Source: Nocardia niigatensis NBRC 100131 (lineage in GTDB: Bacteria; Actinomycetota; Actinomycetes; Mycobacteriales; Mycobacteriaceae). From it: 64,000 bases of DNA. The notes beneath the pieces are model-generated. The model was not told where the DNA came from, ran no database searches, and saw only the letters and a program-made list of their open reading frames with translations. Below, piece by piece: positions 1 through 8,033 of this stretch. The position numbers were made by a program, and so were the translations under genes. Positions within the stretch are counted from its first letter, which is position 1. Each line of letters starts with the position of its first letter. The stretch spans positions 1 through 64,000 of the forward strand of contig NZ_BAGC01000040.1 in assembly GCF_000308655.1 (NCBI RefSeq), written 5' to 3'.

Positions 1-81
1 TCGTGTCGATGTCACCCCCATCGAATTCATGTACTAATTTTACCGCACCAGGACCGTCGCGAGAACCCGAATTGTCCTGTA

Positions 82-705
82 TCACTTATATTTTCGCTCG
101 TCATTGAATAAAATCCGATCCATACCGGCCGCCCCAACCAAACACAGACCATGTGGAATTCCACCAATATCCGCCAACGGAAGACTGATCGCCGGCACAC
201 CCGCAATAGCGGCAAGGCAAGTCAAATGGAGAGTTCGTACCCGCCGCGATTCCAGCGTTTCCGATACCGCCGTCCGACACGGCTACAGAGCAGCCGTACC
301 AGGCAACACCAGGATCCGATCACTCAACGCGTTGCGAACCAGTTCGGCGGCCCCGCGTATCACTTCCCGTGCCTCCACTGCCCGTTCCGCCGTGATGGAC
401 GAAGGTGAACAGGAAACGCTGCGCCACTTCAGGTTCCAGCGCATTCGACGAACGCACGGTCGAACTGATCGAGCGCCGCTCACGGTGAGGGTGGTGGTCG
501 AGGCGCGTCAGTGGCGGCTCTTACCCCGGGCCGTCCTCGTCGTCGAAGTTCATCGGAACGACCCGATGGTCGCCGCAGATACGCTCGATGTTCCACCCGG
601 AACACACTCTGGGGCAGCAGGATTCATCGGCATTCCGTAACGCCGGTTGCGACCTGTCACGCTGTAGGAGAATTCGTCGTCTGGTGCGTCAAGCCGAATC
701 TATGT
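82..705 (-). pseudogene. Decayed amidase (amidase signature family)
   Basis: Reading the minus strand, pieces of an amidase appear in order but not in one open frame. Near 700-560 a segment reads TGRNRRYGMPMNPAAPECV and continues into GGTSSVSAA. This matches the catalytic glycine/serine loop of amidases (usually GGSSSGSAA), but the glycine before the last serine is changed to valine, and a TGA follows shortly after. Near 395-285 there is a helix reading REVIRGAAELVRNAL followed by an in-frame TAG at 283-285. After that, in the same frame, comes the typical C-terminal stretch with GVPAISLPLAD and GLCLVGAAG, ending at a TGA at 82-84. Much of the middle is missing. The base composition is less GC-rich than the neighbours. 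I read it as a non-functional remnant; the family call is firm, the limits are approximate. Confidence 0.6.
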
Positions 706-744
706 GCTTGAAATAGTCTGCACGGGGAGGGATTCGGCCGAAGA

Positions 745-1722
745 CTACGAAAGGCCGACCGCGACCTCGGTCCGGAAGGTGCGCCGATAGGCCAGTGGCG
801 AGACGCCGATCGCGTCGTGCAGGTGCTGACGCAGGGACGCTCCGGTAGCGAATCCCACCTCGCCGGCGATCCGATCCACCGAAAGCTCTGTGGTCTCCAG
901 CAATTCGCGGGCGCGGAACACCCGCTGCTGGATCAGCCACCGCCCCGGGCTCATGCCCACCTCGTCACGGAAGCGCCGGGCGAAGGTGCGCCCACTCATG
1001 CGCGCTCGATCCGCGAGGTCGGCCATGGTGAGCGGCCGGTCGAGATTCTCGAGCGCCCACTGACGTGCGATGGCTGTCCCGGCCGCGGTGGGCGGAGGCA
1101 CGGGCTGTTCGATGAATTGGGCCTGGCCGCCTTCACGCCAGGGCGGCACGACGCAGCGGCGGGCGACCATATTGGCGACTTCGCTGCCGTGATCGGCGCG
1201 AATCAGGTGCAGGCACAGGTCGACTCCGGCGGTGGCGCCGGCGGAGGTGAGGATGTCGCCGTCGTCGACGTACAGGACGTTCGGGTCGACGCGCACTCTC
1301 GGGAAGGTGCGCCGGAACCGTTCGGCGAAGTTCCAGTGGGTGGTTGCGGGTCGATCGTCGAGCAGCCCGGCGGCAGCGACGACGATCGCGCCCGTGCAGA
1401 TGGAAACCAGCCGCGCTCCGGGGCGGATGGTGGCCAGCGCATCCGAAACCGCCTGCGGCAGGCCGCTTTCCAGAATGGGCAGGACATCACAGGGCGGAAT
1501 CACCACAGTGTCGGCGGTTTTCAGCAGGCTCGCGTCGTGCGCGACCGCGATGTCGAAGTCGGAGCTGCTGCGCACCGGCCGCCCGTCGAGCGAGCAGGTG
1601 ATCACCTCGTACCGCCCGTCCGAGGTGCCGAACACCCGGTTCGGGATGCCGAGCTCGAACGGGTACACCCCGTCGAGCGCCAGGACGACGACCCGGTGCG
1701 GCACGACAACCTCCGATTTCAT
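745..1722 (-). CDS. GlxA-family transcriptional regulator (DJ-1/PfpI domain + AraC HTH)
   Basis: A 325-residue regulator. Residues about 8-175 form a DJ-1/PfpI-like class I glutamine amidotransferase fold, including the elbow SICTGA with Cys109. In this family that domain normally senses a ligand rather than catalyses. Residues about 215-315 form a two-helix AraC-type DNA-binding domain (LADRARMSGRTFARRFRDEVG and IAGEVGFATGASLRQHLHD regions, then GVSPLAYRR). Length is normal for the family. It is transcribed away from the oxidoreductase at 1793. A perfect inverted repeat overlaps its start codon, suggesting autoregulation and control of the neighbour. The inducing ligand cannot be told from sequence. 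Confidence 0.9.
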   Translation of the reverse strand: MKSEVVVPHRVVVLALDGVYPFELGIPNRVFGTSDGRYEVITCSLDGRPVRSSSDFDIAVAHDASLLKTADTVVIPPCDVLPILESGLPQAVSDALATIRPGARLVSICTGAIVVAAAGLLDDRPATTHWNFAERFRRTFPRVRVDPNVLYVDDGDILTSAGATAGVDLCLHLIRADHGSEVANMVARRCVVPPWREGGQAQFIEQPVPPPTAAGTAIARQWALENLDRPLTMADLADRARMSGRTFARRFRDEVGMSPGRWLIQQRVFRARELLETTELSVDRIAGEVGFATGASLRQHLHDAIGVSPLAYRRTFRTEVAVGLS

Positions 1723-1757
1723 GGCACGATCCTATCGAATAATGGCAATCGTGCCAT
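1721..1757. promoter_or_regulatory. Inverted repeat between divergent GlxA-type regulator and oxidoreductase
   Basis: ATGGCACGAT at 1721-1730 is repeated exactly inverted as ATCGTGCCAT at 1748-1757, with 17 bases between. The right copy also contains its own short palindrome, ATGGCA-ATCG-TGCCAT (1742-1757). The repeat begins at the regulator start codon and lies 35 bases before the oxidoreductase start. This is the position expected for an operator acting on both promoters. Assignment to the adjacent regulator is inference. Confidence 0.55.
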
Positions 1758-1792
1758 TTACCCGCGACTCCCCCGGCGGCAAGCTGAGAGGC

Positions 1793-2761
1793 ATGAGCGA
1801 GAAGGACATCACCATCCCCACCACCATGAAGGCCATCGGCCAGGACGTGCTCGGCGGTCCCGAGGTCCTGCACGAGGTGGAACTGCCGGTGCCGCAACCG
1901 GGTCCGAGCGAGCTGCTGGTGCGGGTGCGCGCCACCGCACTGAACCCGACCGACTGGGGTCACCGCGCCCGCGCGGGTCTGTTCCTGCCCGCGCCGCCGT
2001 TCGTGCTGGGCTGGGATGTCTCCGGCGAGGTGGTGGCGATCGGCGTCGGCGTCACCCTCTTCAAGCCCGGCGACGAGGTCTTCGGCATGCTTCCCTACCC
2101 GCACGGGCACGGCGCGGCCGCCGAGTACGTCACCGGTCCCGCCCGGGCCTTCGCCCGCAAGCCCGCCAACCTCGACCACGCCCAGGCCGCCGCGATCCCC
2201 CTGGCCGCCCTCACCGCCTACCAGGCCCTGGTGGACACCGCGAATGTGCAAGCCGGACAGCGGGTCCTGATCCACGCGGCCGCCGGCGGCGTCGGCCACT
2301 TCGCGGTCCAGATCGCCAAGGCGCGCGGCGCATACGTGATCGGCACCGCCAGCGCAGCCAATCACGACTTCCTGCGCAGCATCGGCGTGGACGAGGTGAT
2401 CGACTACCGCACCACCGATTTCGCGGTCACGGTCCGCGATATCGACATGGTCCTCGACCCCATCGATGCCGACCACGCCCAACGTTCCCTGCGCACACTG
2501 CGCCCCGGCGGCATTCTGGTCTCTCTGCGCGCCAATGGCGGTGACCATTACAAGGCCGACGCCGAGAAGCTCGGCGTGCGTGCCGAAATCCTGCTCGTCG
2601 AGGCCGATCACACCGGGATGGAGGCGCTGCGCGAGCTCGCCGAATCCGGCGCGCTGCGACCCACCATCGCGGGGTCTTTCCCGCTCGCCGACGCCGCCAA
2701 GGCCCATGCACTCGGCGAGACCCGCCGTACCGTCGGAAAGCTCGTCCTCACCGTCGACTGA
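1793..2761 (+). CDS. NADP-dependent quinone oxidoreductase-like MDR enzyme
   Basis: A 322-residue zinc-independent medium-chain dehydrogenase/reductase of the quinone oxidoreductase group. The N-terminal GroES-like half contains the family signature VRATALNPTDWGHR. The Rossmann half has the nucleotide-binding turn AAAGGVGHFAVQIAKARGA near residue 160. The structural zinc cysteines of alcohol dehydrogenases are absent. Expected role is NAD(P)H-dependent reduction of quinones or activated alkenes; the substrate is unknown. The ATG at 1793 was chosen because GAGAGG lies just upstream and the protein then starts as relatives do. The open frame runs further upstream only by chance. It is divergent from, and probably controlled by, the GlxA-type regulator. 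Confidence 0.88.
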   Translation: MSEKDITIPTTMKAIGQDVLGGPEVLHEVELPVPQPGPSELLVRVRATALNPTDWGHRARAGLFLPAPPFVLGWDVSGEVVAIGVGVTLFKPGDEVFGMLPYPHGHGAAAEYVTGPARAFARKPANLDHAQAAAIPLAALTAYQALVDTANVQAGQRVLIHAAAGGVGHFAVQIAKARGAYVIGTASAANHDFLRSIGVDEVIDYRTTDFAVTVRDIDMVLDPIDADHAQRSLRTLRPGGILVSLRANGGDHYKADAEKLGVRAEILLVEADHTGMEALRELAESGALRPTIAGSFPLADAAKAHALGETRRTVGKLVLTVD

Positions 2762-2777
2762 AGTCCGGGAAGAACAT

Positions 2778-2805
2778 CGGCCGTGCCCAGAAACGGGCGC
2801 GGCCG
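2778..2805. terminator. Hairpin after the oxidoreductase gene
   Basis: CGGCCGTGCCC at 2778-2788 pairs with GGGCGCGGCCG at 2795-2805 with one mismatch and a 6-base loop, 17 bases after the oxidoreductase stop. There is no T run, so termination is plausible but not secure. The rest of the gap to ruvB (to 2953) shows nothing recognisable. Confidence 0.4.
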
Positions 2806-2953
2806 GTGTCCTCTGTGACAGACGCGTAGTTCCGCCGGCACAAGCCATACCTGGATCTCGAATCAGGCCAAAGGCGGGAACGACCCCGATGGTGTCGCCG
2901 ACGATCTGTACCAACGTGCCGCCAGGGCGCGCGTCGCGGTGTCGCACAACCGC

Positions 2954-4042
2954 TTACGACTCGAACAGACCCATCTGCGGCTCGTGACGACGCACCTCGA
3001 TCGACCCGAAAACCAGGTCCGGCGGCGGCACCAAGCCCAGGTGCTCCCAAGCAGCCGCGGTCGCGATCCGCCCTCGGGGCGTGCGCGCCACCAAACCCGC
3101 TCGCACCAGGAACGGTTCGCACACTTCCTCGACAGTGGCTGCTTCCTCGCCCACCGCGACGGCGAGCGTCGACACACCCACCGGCCCGCCGTTGAAGCTG
3201 CGGATCAGCGCACTCAGCACCGCGCGGTCCAGCCGGTCGAGACCGAGCGCATCCACGTCGTACACCGCCAGTGCGGCACCGGCGATTTCGCGTGTGACCA
3301 GGCCGTCGGCCTTGACCTCCGCGTAGTCGCGCACGCGGCGCAGCAGCCGGTTGGCGATACGCGGCGTGCCCCGGGATCGGCCCGCGATCTCGGCCGCCGC
3401 GTCGGACTCCAAGCGCACGCCCAGGATTCGCGCCGAGCGCTCCAGAATCTTCTGCAGCTCTTCGGGTTCGTAGAAGTCCATGTGGCCCGTGAAGCCGAAC
3501 CGGTCACGCAAGGGCCCGGTCAGCGCGCCGGACCGGGTGGTCGCGCCGACCAGCGTGAACGGCGCGATATCAAGGGGAATCGAGGTGGCGCCCGGGCCTT
3601 TGCCGACCACCACGTCGACGCGGAAGTCCTCCATGGCCAGGTACAGCATTTCCTCGGCGGGCCGGGCCATGCGGTGGATCTCGTCGATGAACAGCACATC
3701 ACCCTCGACCAGATTGCTGAGCATGGCGGCCAGGTCGCCCGCGCGTTCCAGCGCCGGACCCGAGGTGAGCCGCAGCGCGGTACCCAGTTCGCCGGCGATG
3801 ATCATGGCCATGCTCGTCTTGCCGAGGCCGGGCGGACCGGACAGCAGAACGTGGTCGGGGGTACCGCCGCGCAGTTTCGCGCCGCGCAGCACCAGCGCCA
3901 GCTGTTCGCGCACGCGCGGCTGGCCGATGAAGTCGTCGAGCGACTTGGGGCGCAGGCTGGCCTCGATCTCGCCGTCGGACTGCAGATAGCTTGCACTGAC
4001 GGCGGATTCGGTGTCGTCGAGGTCGTCGAACTCGTCGGTCAT
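2954..4042 (-). CDS. ruvB: Holliday junction branch migration DNA helicase RuvB
   Basis: RuvB is the hexameric AAA+ motor that drives Holliday junction branch migration with RuvA before RuvC cleavage. The 362-residue protein has the Walker A loop GPPGLGKT (residues about 69-76), the Walker B/DEIH box (about 120-123), the sensor stretch [18 protein letters not shown], and the C-terminal winged helix ending in a RTPRGR segment. An acidic 25-residue N-terminal tail precedes the conserved [14 protein letters not shown]. It is the last gene of ruvC-ruvA-ruvB, six bases after ruvA, so it should be induced with ruvC from the LexA-controlled promoter. Confidence 0.98.
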   Translation of the reverse strand: MTDEFDDLDDTESAVSASYLQSDGEIEASLRPKSLDDFIGQPRVREQLALVLRGAKLRGGTPDHVLLSGPPGLGKTSMAMIIAGELGTALRLTSGPALERAGDLAAMLSNLVEGDVLFIDEIHRMARPAEEMLYLAMEDFRVDVVVGKGPGATSIPLDIAPFTLVGATTRSGALTGPLRDRFGFTGHMDFYEPEELQKILERSARILGVRLESDAAAEIAGRSRGTPRIANRLLRRVRDYAEVKADGLVTREIAGAALAVYDVDALGLDRLDRAVLSALIRSFNGGPVGVSTLAVAVGEEAATVEEVCEPFLVRAGLVARTPRGRIATAAAWEHLGLVPPPDLVFGSIEVRRHEPQMGLFES

Positions 4043-4048
4043 GGCGGC

Positions 4049-4654
4049 CTAGCGATTCTTACCCAGCAGCCCGAGCGCCGTGCGCAGGGCCTGAGAGGTG
4101 CCGATGCCGGGTTCGTCGGCCAGCACCGCGTCCACCGCGCCCTCGGCCTGCCGGGCCGGGAAACCCAGCCCGATGAGCGCGTCCACCACCTGCTCGCGCA
4201 CGGGCGTCACCACGGGCGCGGGCCCGGATCCGGGCGGACCGGACTGCACCGGAACCAGATTCACCTTGTCGCGCAACTCGACCACCATGCGTTCGGCGCC
4301 GCGCTTGCCGACACCCGGAACCCGGGTCAGCGCCGCCACGTTCGATTCGGCGAGCGCCTTGCGCAGCGCCTCGGGTTCGAGCACCGCCAGCACCGCCATG
4401 GCCAGCTTCGGGCCCACCCCGGACACGGTCTGCAACAGCCCGAACAGCTCCCGCGCCTCGGTGTCGGCGAAGCCGAACAGGGTCATGGAGTCCTCGCGCA
4501 CGATCATGGTCGTGTAGAGCCGGGCGTCCTCGCCGCGGGCGAGCCCGGCCAGGGTGACCGGGGTGGCGTTGAGCCGGTAGCCGACCCCCGCCGCCTCGAT
4601 GACCACATGGTCGAGCCCGATCTCGAGCACCTCGCCGCGTACCGACGCGATCAC
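4049..4654 (-). CDS. ruvA: Holliday junction DNA helicase RuvA
   Basis: RuvA tetramers bind the four-way junction and load RuvB. The 201-residue product opens with the typical IASVRGEV and has the OB-fold domain, two helix-hairpin-helix motifs ([10 protein letters not shown] and [13 protein letters not shown]), a Pro/Gly-rich linker, and the C-terminal RuvB-binding domain ([15 protein letters not shown]). The start is GTG at 4652-4654, fixed by the family N-terminus. It overlaps the ruvC stop by four bases, implying translational coupling. The same open frame continues upstream inside ruvC but is not coding there. Confidence 0.97.
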   Translation of the reverse strand: MIASVRGEVLEIGLDHVVIEAAGVGYRLNATPVTLAGLARGEDARLYTTMIVREDSMTLFGFADTEARELFGLLQTVSGVGPKLAMAVLAVLEPEALRKALAESNVAALTRVPGVGKRGAERMVVELRDKVNLVPVQSGPPGSGPAPVVTPVREQVVDALIGLGFPARQAEGAVDAVLADEPGIGTSQALRTALGLLGKNR

Positions 4655-5235
4655 CGCGTTACCGCCTTCCGTTGCTGGGCAAGCCTTTCCTCGTACATGC
4701 GCCGTTGCCGCTCGGCCATCGCCTCCGCCTTGGCCATGCGTTCCAGCATGGGTGCGCGCCAGCAGTGGCAGATGGCCAGGGCGAGCGCGTCGGCGGCGTC
4801 GGCGGGCTTGGGCGCGACGGCCAGCCCGAGGATACGGGTCACCATGGCGGTCACTTGCGCCTTGTCCGCCGAACCGTTGCCGGTGACCGCCGCCTTCACC
4901 TGAGACGGCGTGTGGAAGTGCACCGGGATCCGGCGGCGCGCGGCCGCGAGGGCGATGACGCCGCCGGCCTGTGCTGTCGCCATGGCGGTCCGCACATTGT
5001 GCTGGGAGAAGACGCGTTCGATGGCCACGACCTCGGGCCTGTGAGTGTCCATCCAGGTTTCGGCGGCGTCGGCGACCAGCAGAAGCCGTTGCGCCAGCTC
5101 CATTTCCGCCGGGGTGCGGATCACGTCGACGGCCAGCATGGAGACCTGCCTCCCCATACTGCCCACGACCATGCTGATGCCGCACCGGGTGAGCCCGGGG
5201 TCGACGCCCATCACCCGCACCGAAGCCCCTCTCAC
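4651..5235 (-). CDS. ruvC: Crossover junction endodeoxyribonuclease RuvC
   Basis: RuvC resolves Holliday junctions by paired metal-dependent nicks. The 194-residue protein has the RNase H-like core with the catalytic acidic residues in [12 protein letters not shown], in [12 protein letters not shown], and in the C-terminal [12 protein letters not shown] segment. The last 25 residues form a charged helical tail typical of actinobacterial versions. ATG at 5233-5235 is used; a GTG five codons later would also fit. It is the first gene of the ruvCAB operon, with a LexA box only a few bases upstream. Confidence 0.97.
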   Translation of the reverse strand: MRGASVRVMGVDPGLTRCGISMVVGSMGRQVSMLAVDVIRTPAEMELAQRLLLVADAAETWMDTHRPEVVAIERVFSQHNVRTAMATAQAGGVIALAAARRRIPVHFHTPSQVKAAVTGNGSADKAQVTAMVTRILGLAVAPKPADAADALALAICHCWRAPMLERMAKAEAMAERQRRMYEERLAQQRKAVTR

Positions 5236-5240
5236 CGTGA

Positions 5241-5256
5241 ACGAACAACTGTTCGA
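5241..5256. promoter_or_regulatory. LexA (SOS) box upstream of ruvC
   Basis: ACGAAC-AACT-GTTCGA matches the actinobacterial LexA consensus TCGAAC-N4-GTTCGA at 11 of 12 defined positions. It ends 6 bases before the ruvC start codon, where LexA would block the promoter or early elongation. SOS control of ruvC in mycobacteria is established; extension to this strain is by similarity. Confidence 0.85.
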
Positions 5257-5334
5257 GAGTCTAACGGACCCTCGGCGCGACAGTATCCATCGACACGGCC
5301 GGTCCCGGTGGGGGCTCGGCGGATTCGGCCGGAA

Positions 5335-5778
5335 TCAAGAACCGCTGGGGGCCGGGGCGGGCCGGCGGCGGCCGCTGTTGTCGACCACGGCAGCGAGATA
5401 GTCGATACCCATCTCGTAGCTGGGTTCGAAGGTGCCGGGGTCGGTCACCATCGGCGGCGTGCTCCAGGTGCCGTCGGAGTTCATCGACGGCGTTCCCAGG
5501 TGGGTCTGCCCGGGCACCCAGCGTCCGGTGCATCCGGGACGCACGTCCTGGGTGGTATGACTGTTCACCCAGACCGACGTCTCGTAGGTGCCGTTGAATC
5601 CCGTGCAGTTCACCCGGACCCGCACCCGGTAGATGTCGTCGGTGTCGTTTCGGCAGCTGTGGTCGCTGCAGGAGACTCCGTCGGCCAGGTCCGTGGCGAA
5701 GGCCGCCGGGGCGAGTGCACCGGCGGTGGCGGCGATCAGGGCGGCAGCGCCGAGACCGATGAGCAACCGTTGAGCCAT
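5335..5778 (-). CDS. Small secreted protein of unknown function
   Basis: A 147-residue protein starting at the ATG at 5776-5778, with a possible AGGAG 11 bases upstream. Residues 1-28 are a Sec signal peptide (RLLIGLGAAALIAATAGALAP, then an AFA cleavage site). The mature part is about 120 residues with four cysteines (two in the CSDHSC segment and two further on), suggesting disulfide bonds. It contains a beta-rich YRVRVRVNCTGFNGTYET region and a Pro/Ser-rich tail. I do not recognise a family. It sits between ruvC and the macrodomain gene on the same strand but is separated from both, so it is probably its own unit. Confidence 0.7.
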   Translation of the reverse strand: MAQRLLIGLGAAALIAATAGALAPAAFATDLADGVSCSDHSCRNDTDDIYRVRVRVNCTGFNGTYETSVWVNSHTTQDVRPGCTGRWVPGQTHLGTPSMNSDGTWSTPPMVTDPGTFEPSYEMGIDYLAAVVDNSGRRRPAPAPSGS

Positions 5779-5872
5779 GCGTGAATCAACTCCTATCAAC
5801 CATCCCGACCCGGGATACAGCCTGTCGCACAAGAGGTTTCACGCACATCGGGGTAAACCCGGAATTCGCCGC

Positions 5873-6397
5873 TCAGGCACCCTGATTCGCGCCGAGCGCG
5901 CCGTCGAAGATGCGGAACGCGTCCGCGCTGAAGAGCACGAACCGCACCTCCCGCACCCGGGTCGCGGTGCCGCGCAGGGTCTCGACGGCGATGCGCGCGC
6001 CGTCGTCCATGGGCCAGCCGTACACGCCGGTGGAGATGGCCGGGAACGCCACCGTGGCCGCCCCGAGTTCGTCTGCCACACGCAAGGATTCGCGATAGCA
6101 GGAGGCCAGCAGGGCGGAACGGTCCTCGCTCGCCGACCACACGGGACCGACGGTGTGAATCACCCACTGGGCCGGCAGGTTTCCGGCGGTGGTCGCGACC
6201 GCCTGCCCGGTCTCGAGGCCGCGCCCGTACTGCGAGGCCCGCAGGGCGCGGCAGGCGGCGAGGATCTCGGGCCCGCCCTTGCGGTGGATGGCGCCGTCCA
6301 CTCCCCCGCCGCCGAGCAACGAGGAGTTCGCCGCGTTCACCACGGCATCCACCCGCTGTTCGGTGATATCGCCTCGAACGGCAAGCAATTCGACCAT
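5873..6397 (-). CDS. Macrodomain protein (O-acetyl-ADP-ribose deacetylase-like)
   Basis: A 174-residue single macrodomain. It shows the adenine/ribose-binding motifs GDITEQRVDAVVNAANSSL and GGGGVDGAIH, the strand VIHTVGP, and the phosphate loop AFPAISTGVYGWP. These match MacroD-type hydrolases that remove acetyl from O-acetyl-ADP-ribose or ADP-ribose from acidic residues. An ADP-ribosylglycohydrolase-like gene is also in this window (61.9 kb), but the two are not linked. It follows the yebC terminator and is probably transcribed separately. Confidence 0.93.
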   Translation of the reverse strand: MVELLAVRGDITEQRVDAVVNAANSSLLGGGGVDGAIHRKGGPEILAACRALRASQYGRGLETGQAVATTAGNLPAQWVIHTVGPVWSASEDRSALLASCYRESLRVADELGAATVAFPAISTGVYGWPMDDGARIAVETLRGTATRVREVRFVLFSADAFRIFDGALGANQGA

Positions 6398-6433
6398 GCC
6401 GCGATTCTCGCACCCGATGCTCGCCGACCCCGG

Positions 6434-6481
6434 GAAAAATCACGCGGGCCGCCTCCCGGATCGGGAAGCGGCCCGCGTGAT
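6434..6481 (-). terminator. Strong intrinsic terminator after yebC
   Basis: ATCACGCGGGCCGC at 6439-6452 and its exact complement at 6468-6481 form a 14-bp stem, with a further CCCG/CGGG helix inside the loop. On the minus strand the hairpin is followed by five T's (AAAAA at 6434-6439 on the plus strand). This is a classic rho-independent terminator for the pdxT-yebC transcript. Confidence 0.88.
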
Positions 6482-6510
6482 CGGGTATTCGCCCGGCAGA
6501 AAGAGCCGGC

Positions 6511-7263
6511 TCAGGCGTCGAGCTCGGCCAGCACCTCATCGGAGATGTCGATGTTGGTGAAGACGTTCTGCACGTCGTCGCAGTCCTCGAGGGCGTCGAC
6601 CAGCTTGAACACCTTGCGGGCCAGCTCGGCGTCGGCGGGGACGGAGACCGAGGGCTGGAAGCCGGACTCGGCGGAGGTGTAGTCGATGCCCGCCTCCTGC
6701 AGCGCGGTGCGGACCGCGATCATGTCGCCCGGCTCGGAGATGATCTCGAACTCGTCGCCGAGGTCGTTGACCTCTTCGGCGCCCGCGTCCAGCACGGCCA
6801 TCAGGACGTCGTCCTCGGTCTGGCCGGCCTTCTCCAGCGTCACCACGCCCTTGCGGGAGAACATGTACGACACCGAACCGGGGTCGGCCATATTGCCGCC
6901 GTTGCGGGTGACCGCCACGCGGACCTCGCCGGCCGCACGGTTGCGGTTGTCGGTCAGGCACTCGATGAGCACCGCGACACCGCTGGGGCCGTAGCCCTCG
7001 TACATGATTGTCTGCCAGTCGGCACCACCGGCTTCTTCGCCGCCACCGCGCTTACGGGCCCGCTCGATGTTGTCCTGCGGCACCGAGTTCTTCTTGGCCT
7101 TCTGGATGGCGTCGTAGAGCGTCGGGTTGCCATCCGGGTCACCACCACCGGTGCGCGCCGCGACCTCGATGTTCTTGATCAGCTTGGCGAACAGCTTGCC
7201 GCGCTTGGCGTCGAGGGCAGCCTTCTTGTGCTTGGTGGTGGCCCATTTTGAATGGCCGCTCAT
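6511..7263 (-). CDS. yebC: YebC/PmpR family translation/transcription factor
   Basis: A full-length 250-residue YebC family protein beginning [25 protein letters not shown], the diagnostic start of this family. It has the [15 protein letters not shown] segment and the three-domain layout. Members were long described as DNA-binding regulators; recent work assigns YebC proteins to relieving ribosome stalling at proline stretches. Gene order pdxT-yebC-ruvC is standard in mycolate actinobacteria. It lies 53 bases after pdxT and is followed by the terminator at 6434-6481. Confidence 0.97.
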   Translation of the reverse strand: MSGHSKWATTKHKKAALDAKRGKLFAKLIKNIEVAARTGGGDPDGNPTLYDAIQKAKKNSVPQDNIERARKRGGGEEAGGADWQTIMYEGYGPSGVAVLIECLTDNRNRAAGEVRVAVTRNGGNMADPGSVSYMFSRKGVVTLEKAGQTEDDVLMAVLDAGAEEVNDLGDEFEIISEPGDMIAVRTALQEAGIDYTSAESGFQPSVSVPADAELARKVFKLVDALEDCDDVQNVFTNIDISDEVLAELDA

Positions 7264-7316
7264 TCCCTACTTCCTCGCTTCGGGGGTCTGTGTGGTTTCC
7301 GACATTCGAGAGTACG

Positions 7317-7940
7317 TCAGACTCCGGCGCGCGGTCGCACCACGGTATCGACGAACAGCTTGTGCACCCGCAGATCGCCGGTCACTTCCGGGTGGAAGGA
7401 GGTGGCGATGACATTGCCCTGCCGCACCGCGACGATGCGCCCGGCCGCCGGGCCCGCGGGCACCCGCGCCAGCACCTCGACGCCGGCCCCGGCCCGCTCC
7501 ACCCAGGGGGCGCGGATGAAGACCGCCCGGACCGGGCCGTCGTCGAGGCCGGTGAAATCGAGGTCGGCCTCGAAGGAGTCGACCTGGCGGCCGAAGGCAT
7601 TGCGGCGCACGGTCATATCGATGCCGTACAGGGGCTGCATGTCGGGGCGGGTATCGAGCACCTCCGAGGCCAGCAGGATCATGCCCGCGCAGGAGCCGTA
7701 GGCGGGCAGGCCGTCGCGCAGGCGCTGCTTGAGCGGTTCCAGCAGCTCGAAGACTTCCAGCAGCTTGCTGATCGTGGTGGATTCGCCACCCGGGATCACC
7801 AGACCGTCGACGGCGGCCAGCTCGGATTCGCGGCGCACGGGCAGCGCCGCCGCTCCGCAAGCTTCCAGCGCGTGCGCGTGTTCGCGCACATCACCCTGCA
7901 GGGCCAGCACACCAATCGTCGGTTTCACGCCGTCGAGCAT
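7317..7940 (-). CDS. pdxT: Pyridoxal 5'-phosphate synthase glutaminase subunit PdxT
   Basis: PdxT hydrolyses glutamine and passes ammonia to PdxS in the deoxyxylulose-independent PLP pathway. The 207-residue product shows the class I amidotransferase triad: Cys84 in YGSCAGM, and His183 and Glu185 in SFHPE. It also has the family GGES loop (51-54) and the [13 protein letters not shown]-terminus. ATG at 7938-7940 gives this length; a GTG four codons later is an alternative. The frame stays open far upstream by GC-rich chance. Its partner pdxS is about 15 kb away, on the same strand. Confidence 0.96.
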   Translation of the reverse strand: MLDGVKPTIGVLALQGDVREHAHALEACGAAALPVRRESELAAVDGLVIPGGESTTISKLLEVFELLEPLKQRLRDGLPAYGSCAGMILLASEVLDTRPDMQPLYGIDMTVRRNAFGRQVDSFEADLDFTGLDDGPVRAVFIRAPWVERAGAGVEVLARVPAGPAAGRIVAVRQGNVIATSFHPEVTGDLRVHKLFVDTVVRPRAGV

Positions 7941-8033
7941 ACGTTCGGGGGGTGTTGTGGCCCTGCTCACCCAAGGTGTCAGGGTTTCGTCAGGACGGGC
8001 GTCCAAGAGCACTTTCGGGTGAACACTCCGCAT

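Noticed and set aside
104..640. Plus-strand open frame of 178 codons at the window start
   Set aside because: It runs antisense to the recognisable amidase fragments and its own translation resembles nothing; it reflects the high-GC composition.
1232..1792. Upstream extension of the quinone oxidoreductase frame
   Set aside because: It lies antisense within the GlxA-type regulator; the ATG at 1793 with GAGAGG upstream gives the normal N-terminus.
7248..8018. Upstream extension of the KimA-like permease frame
   Set aside because: It crosses pdxT on the opposite strand and has no membrane or soluble domain character.
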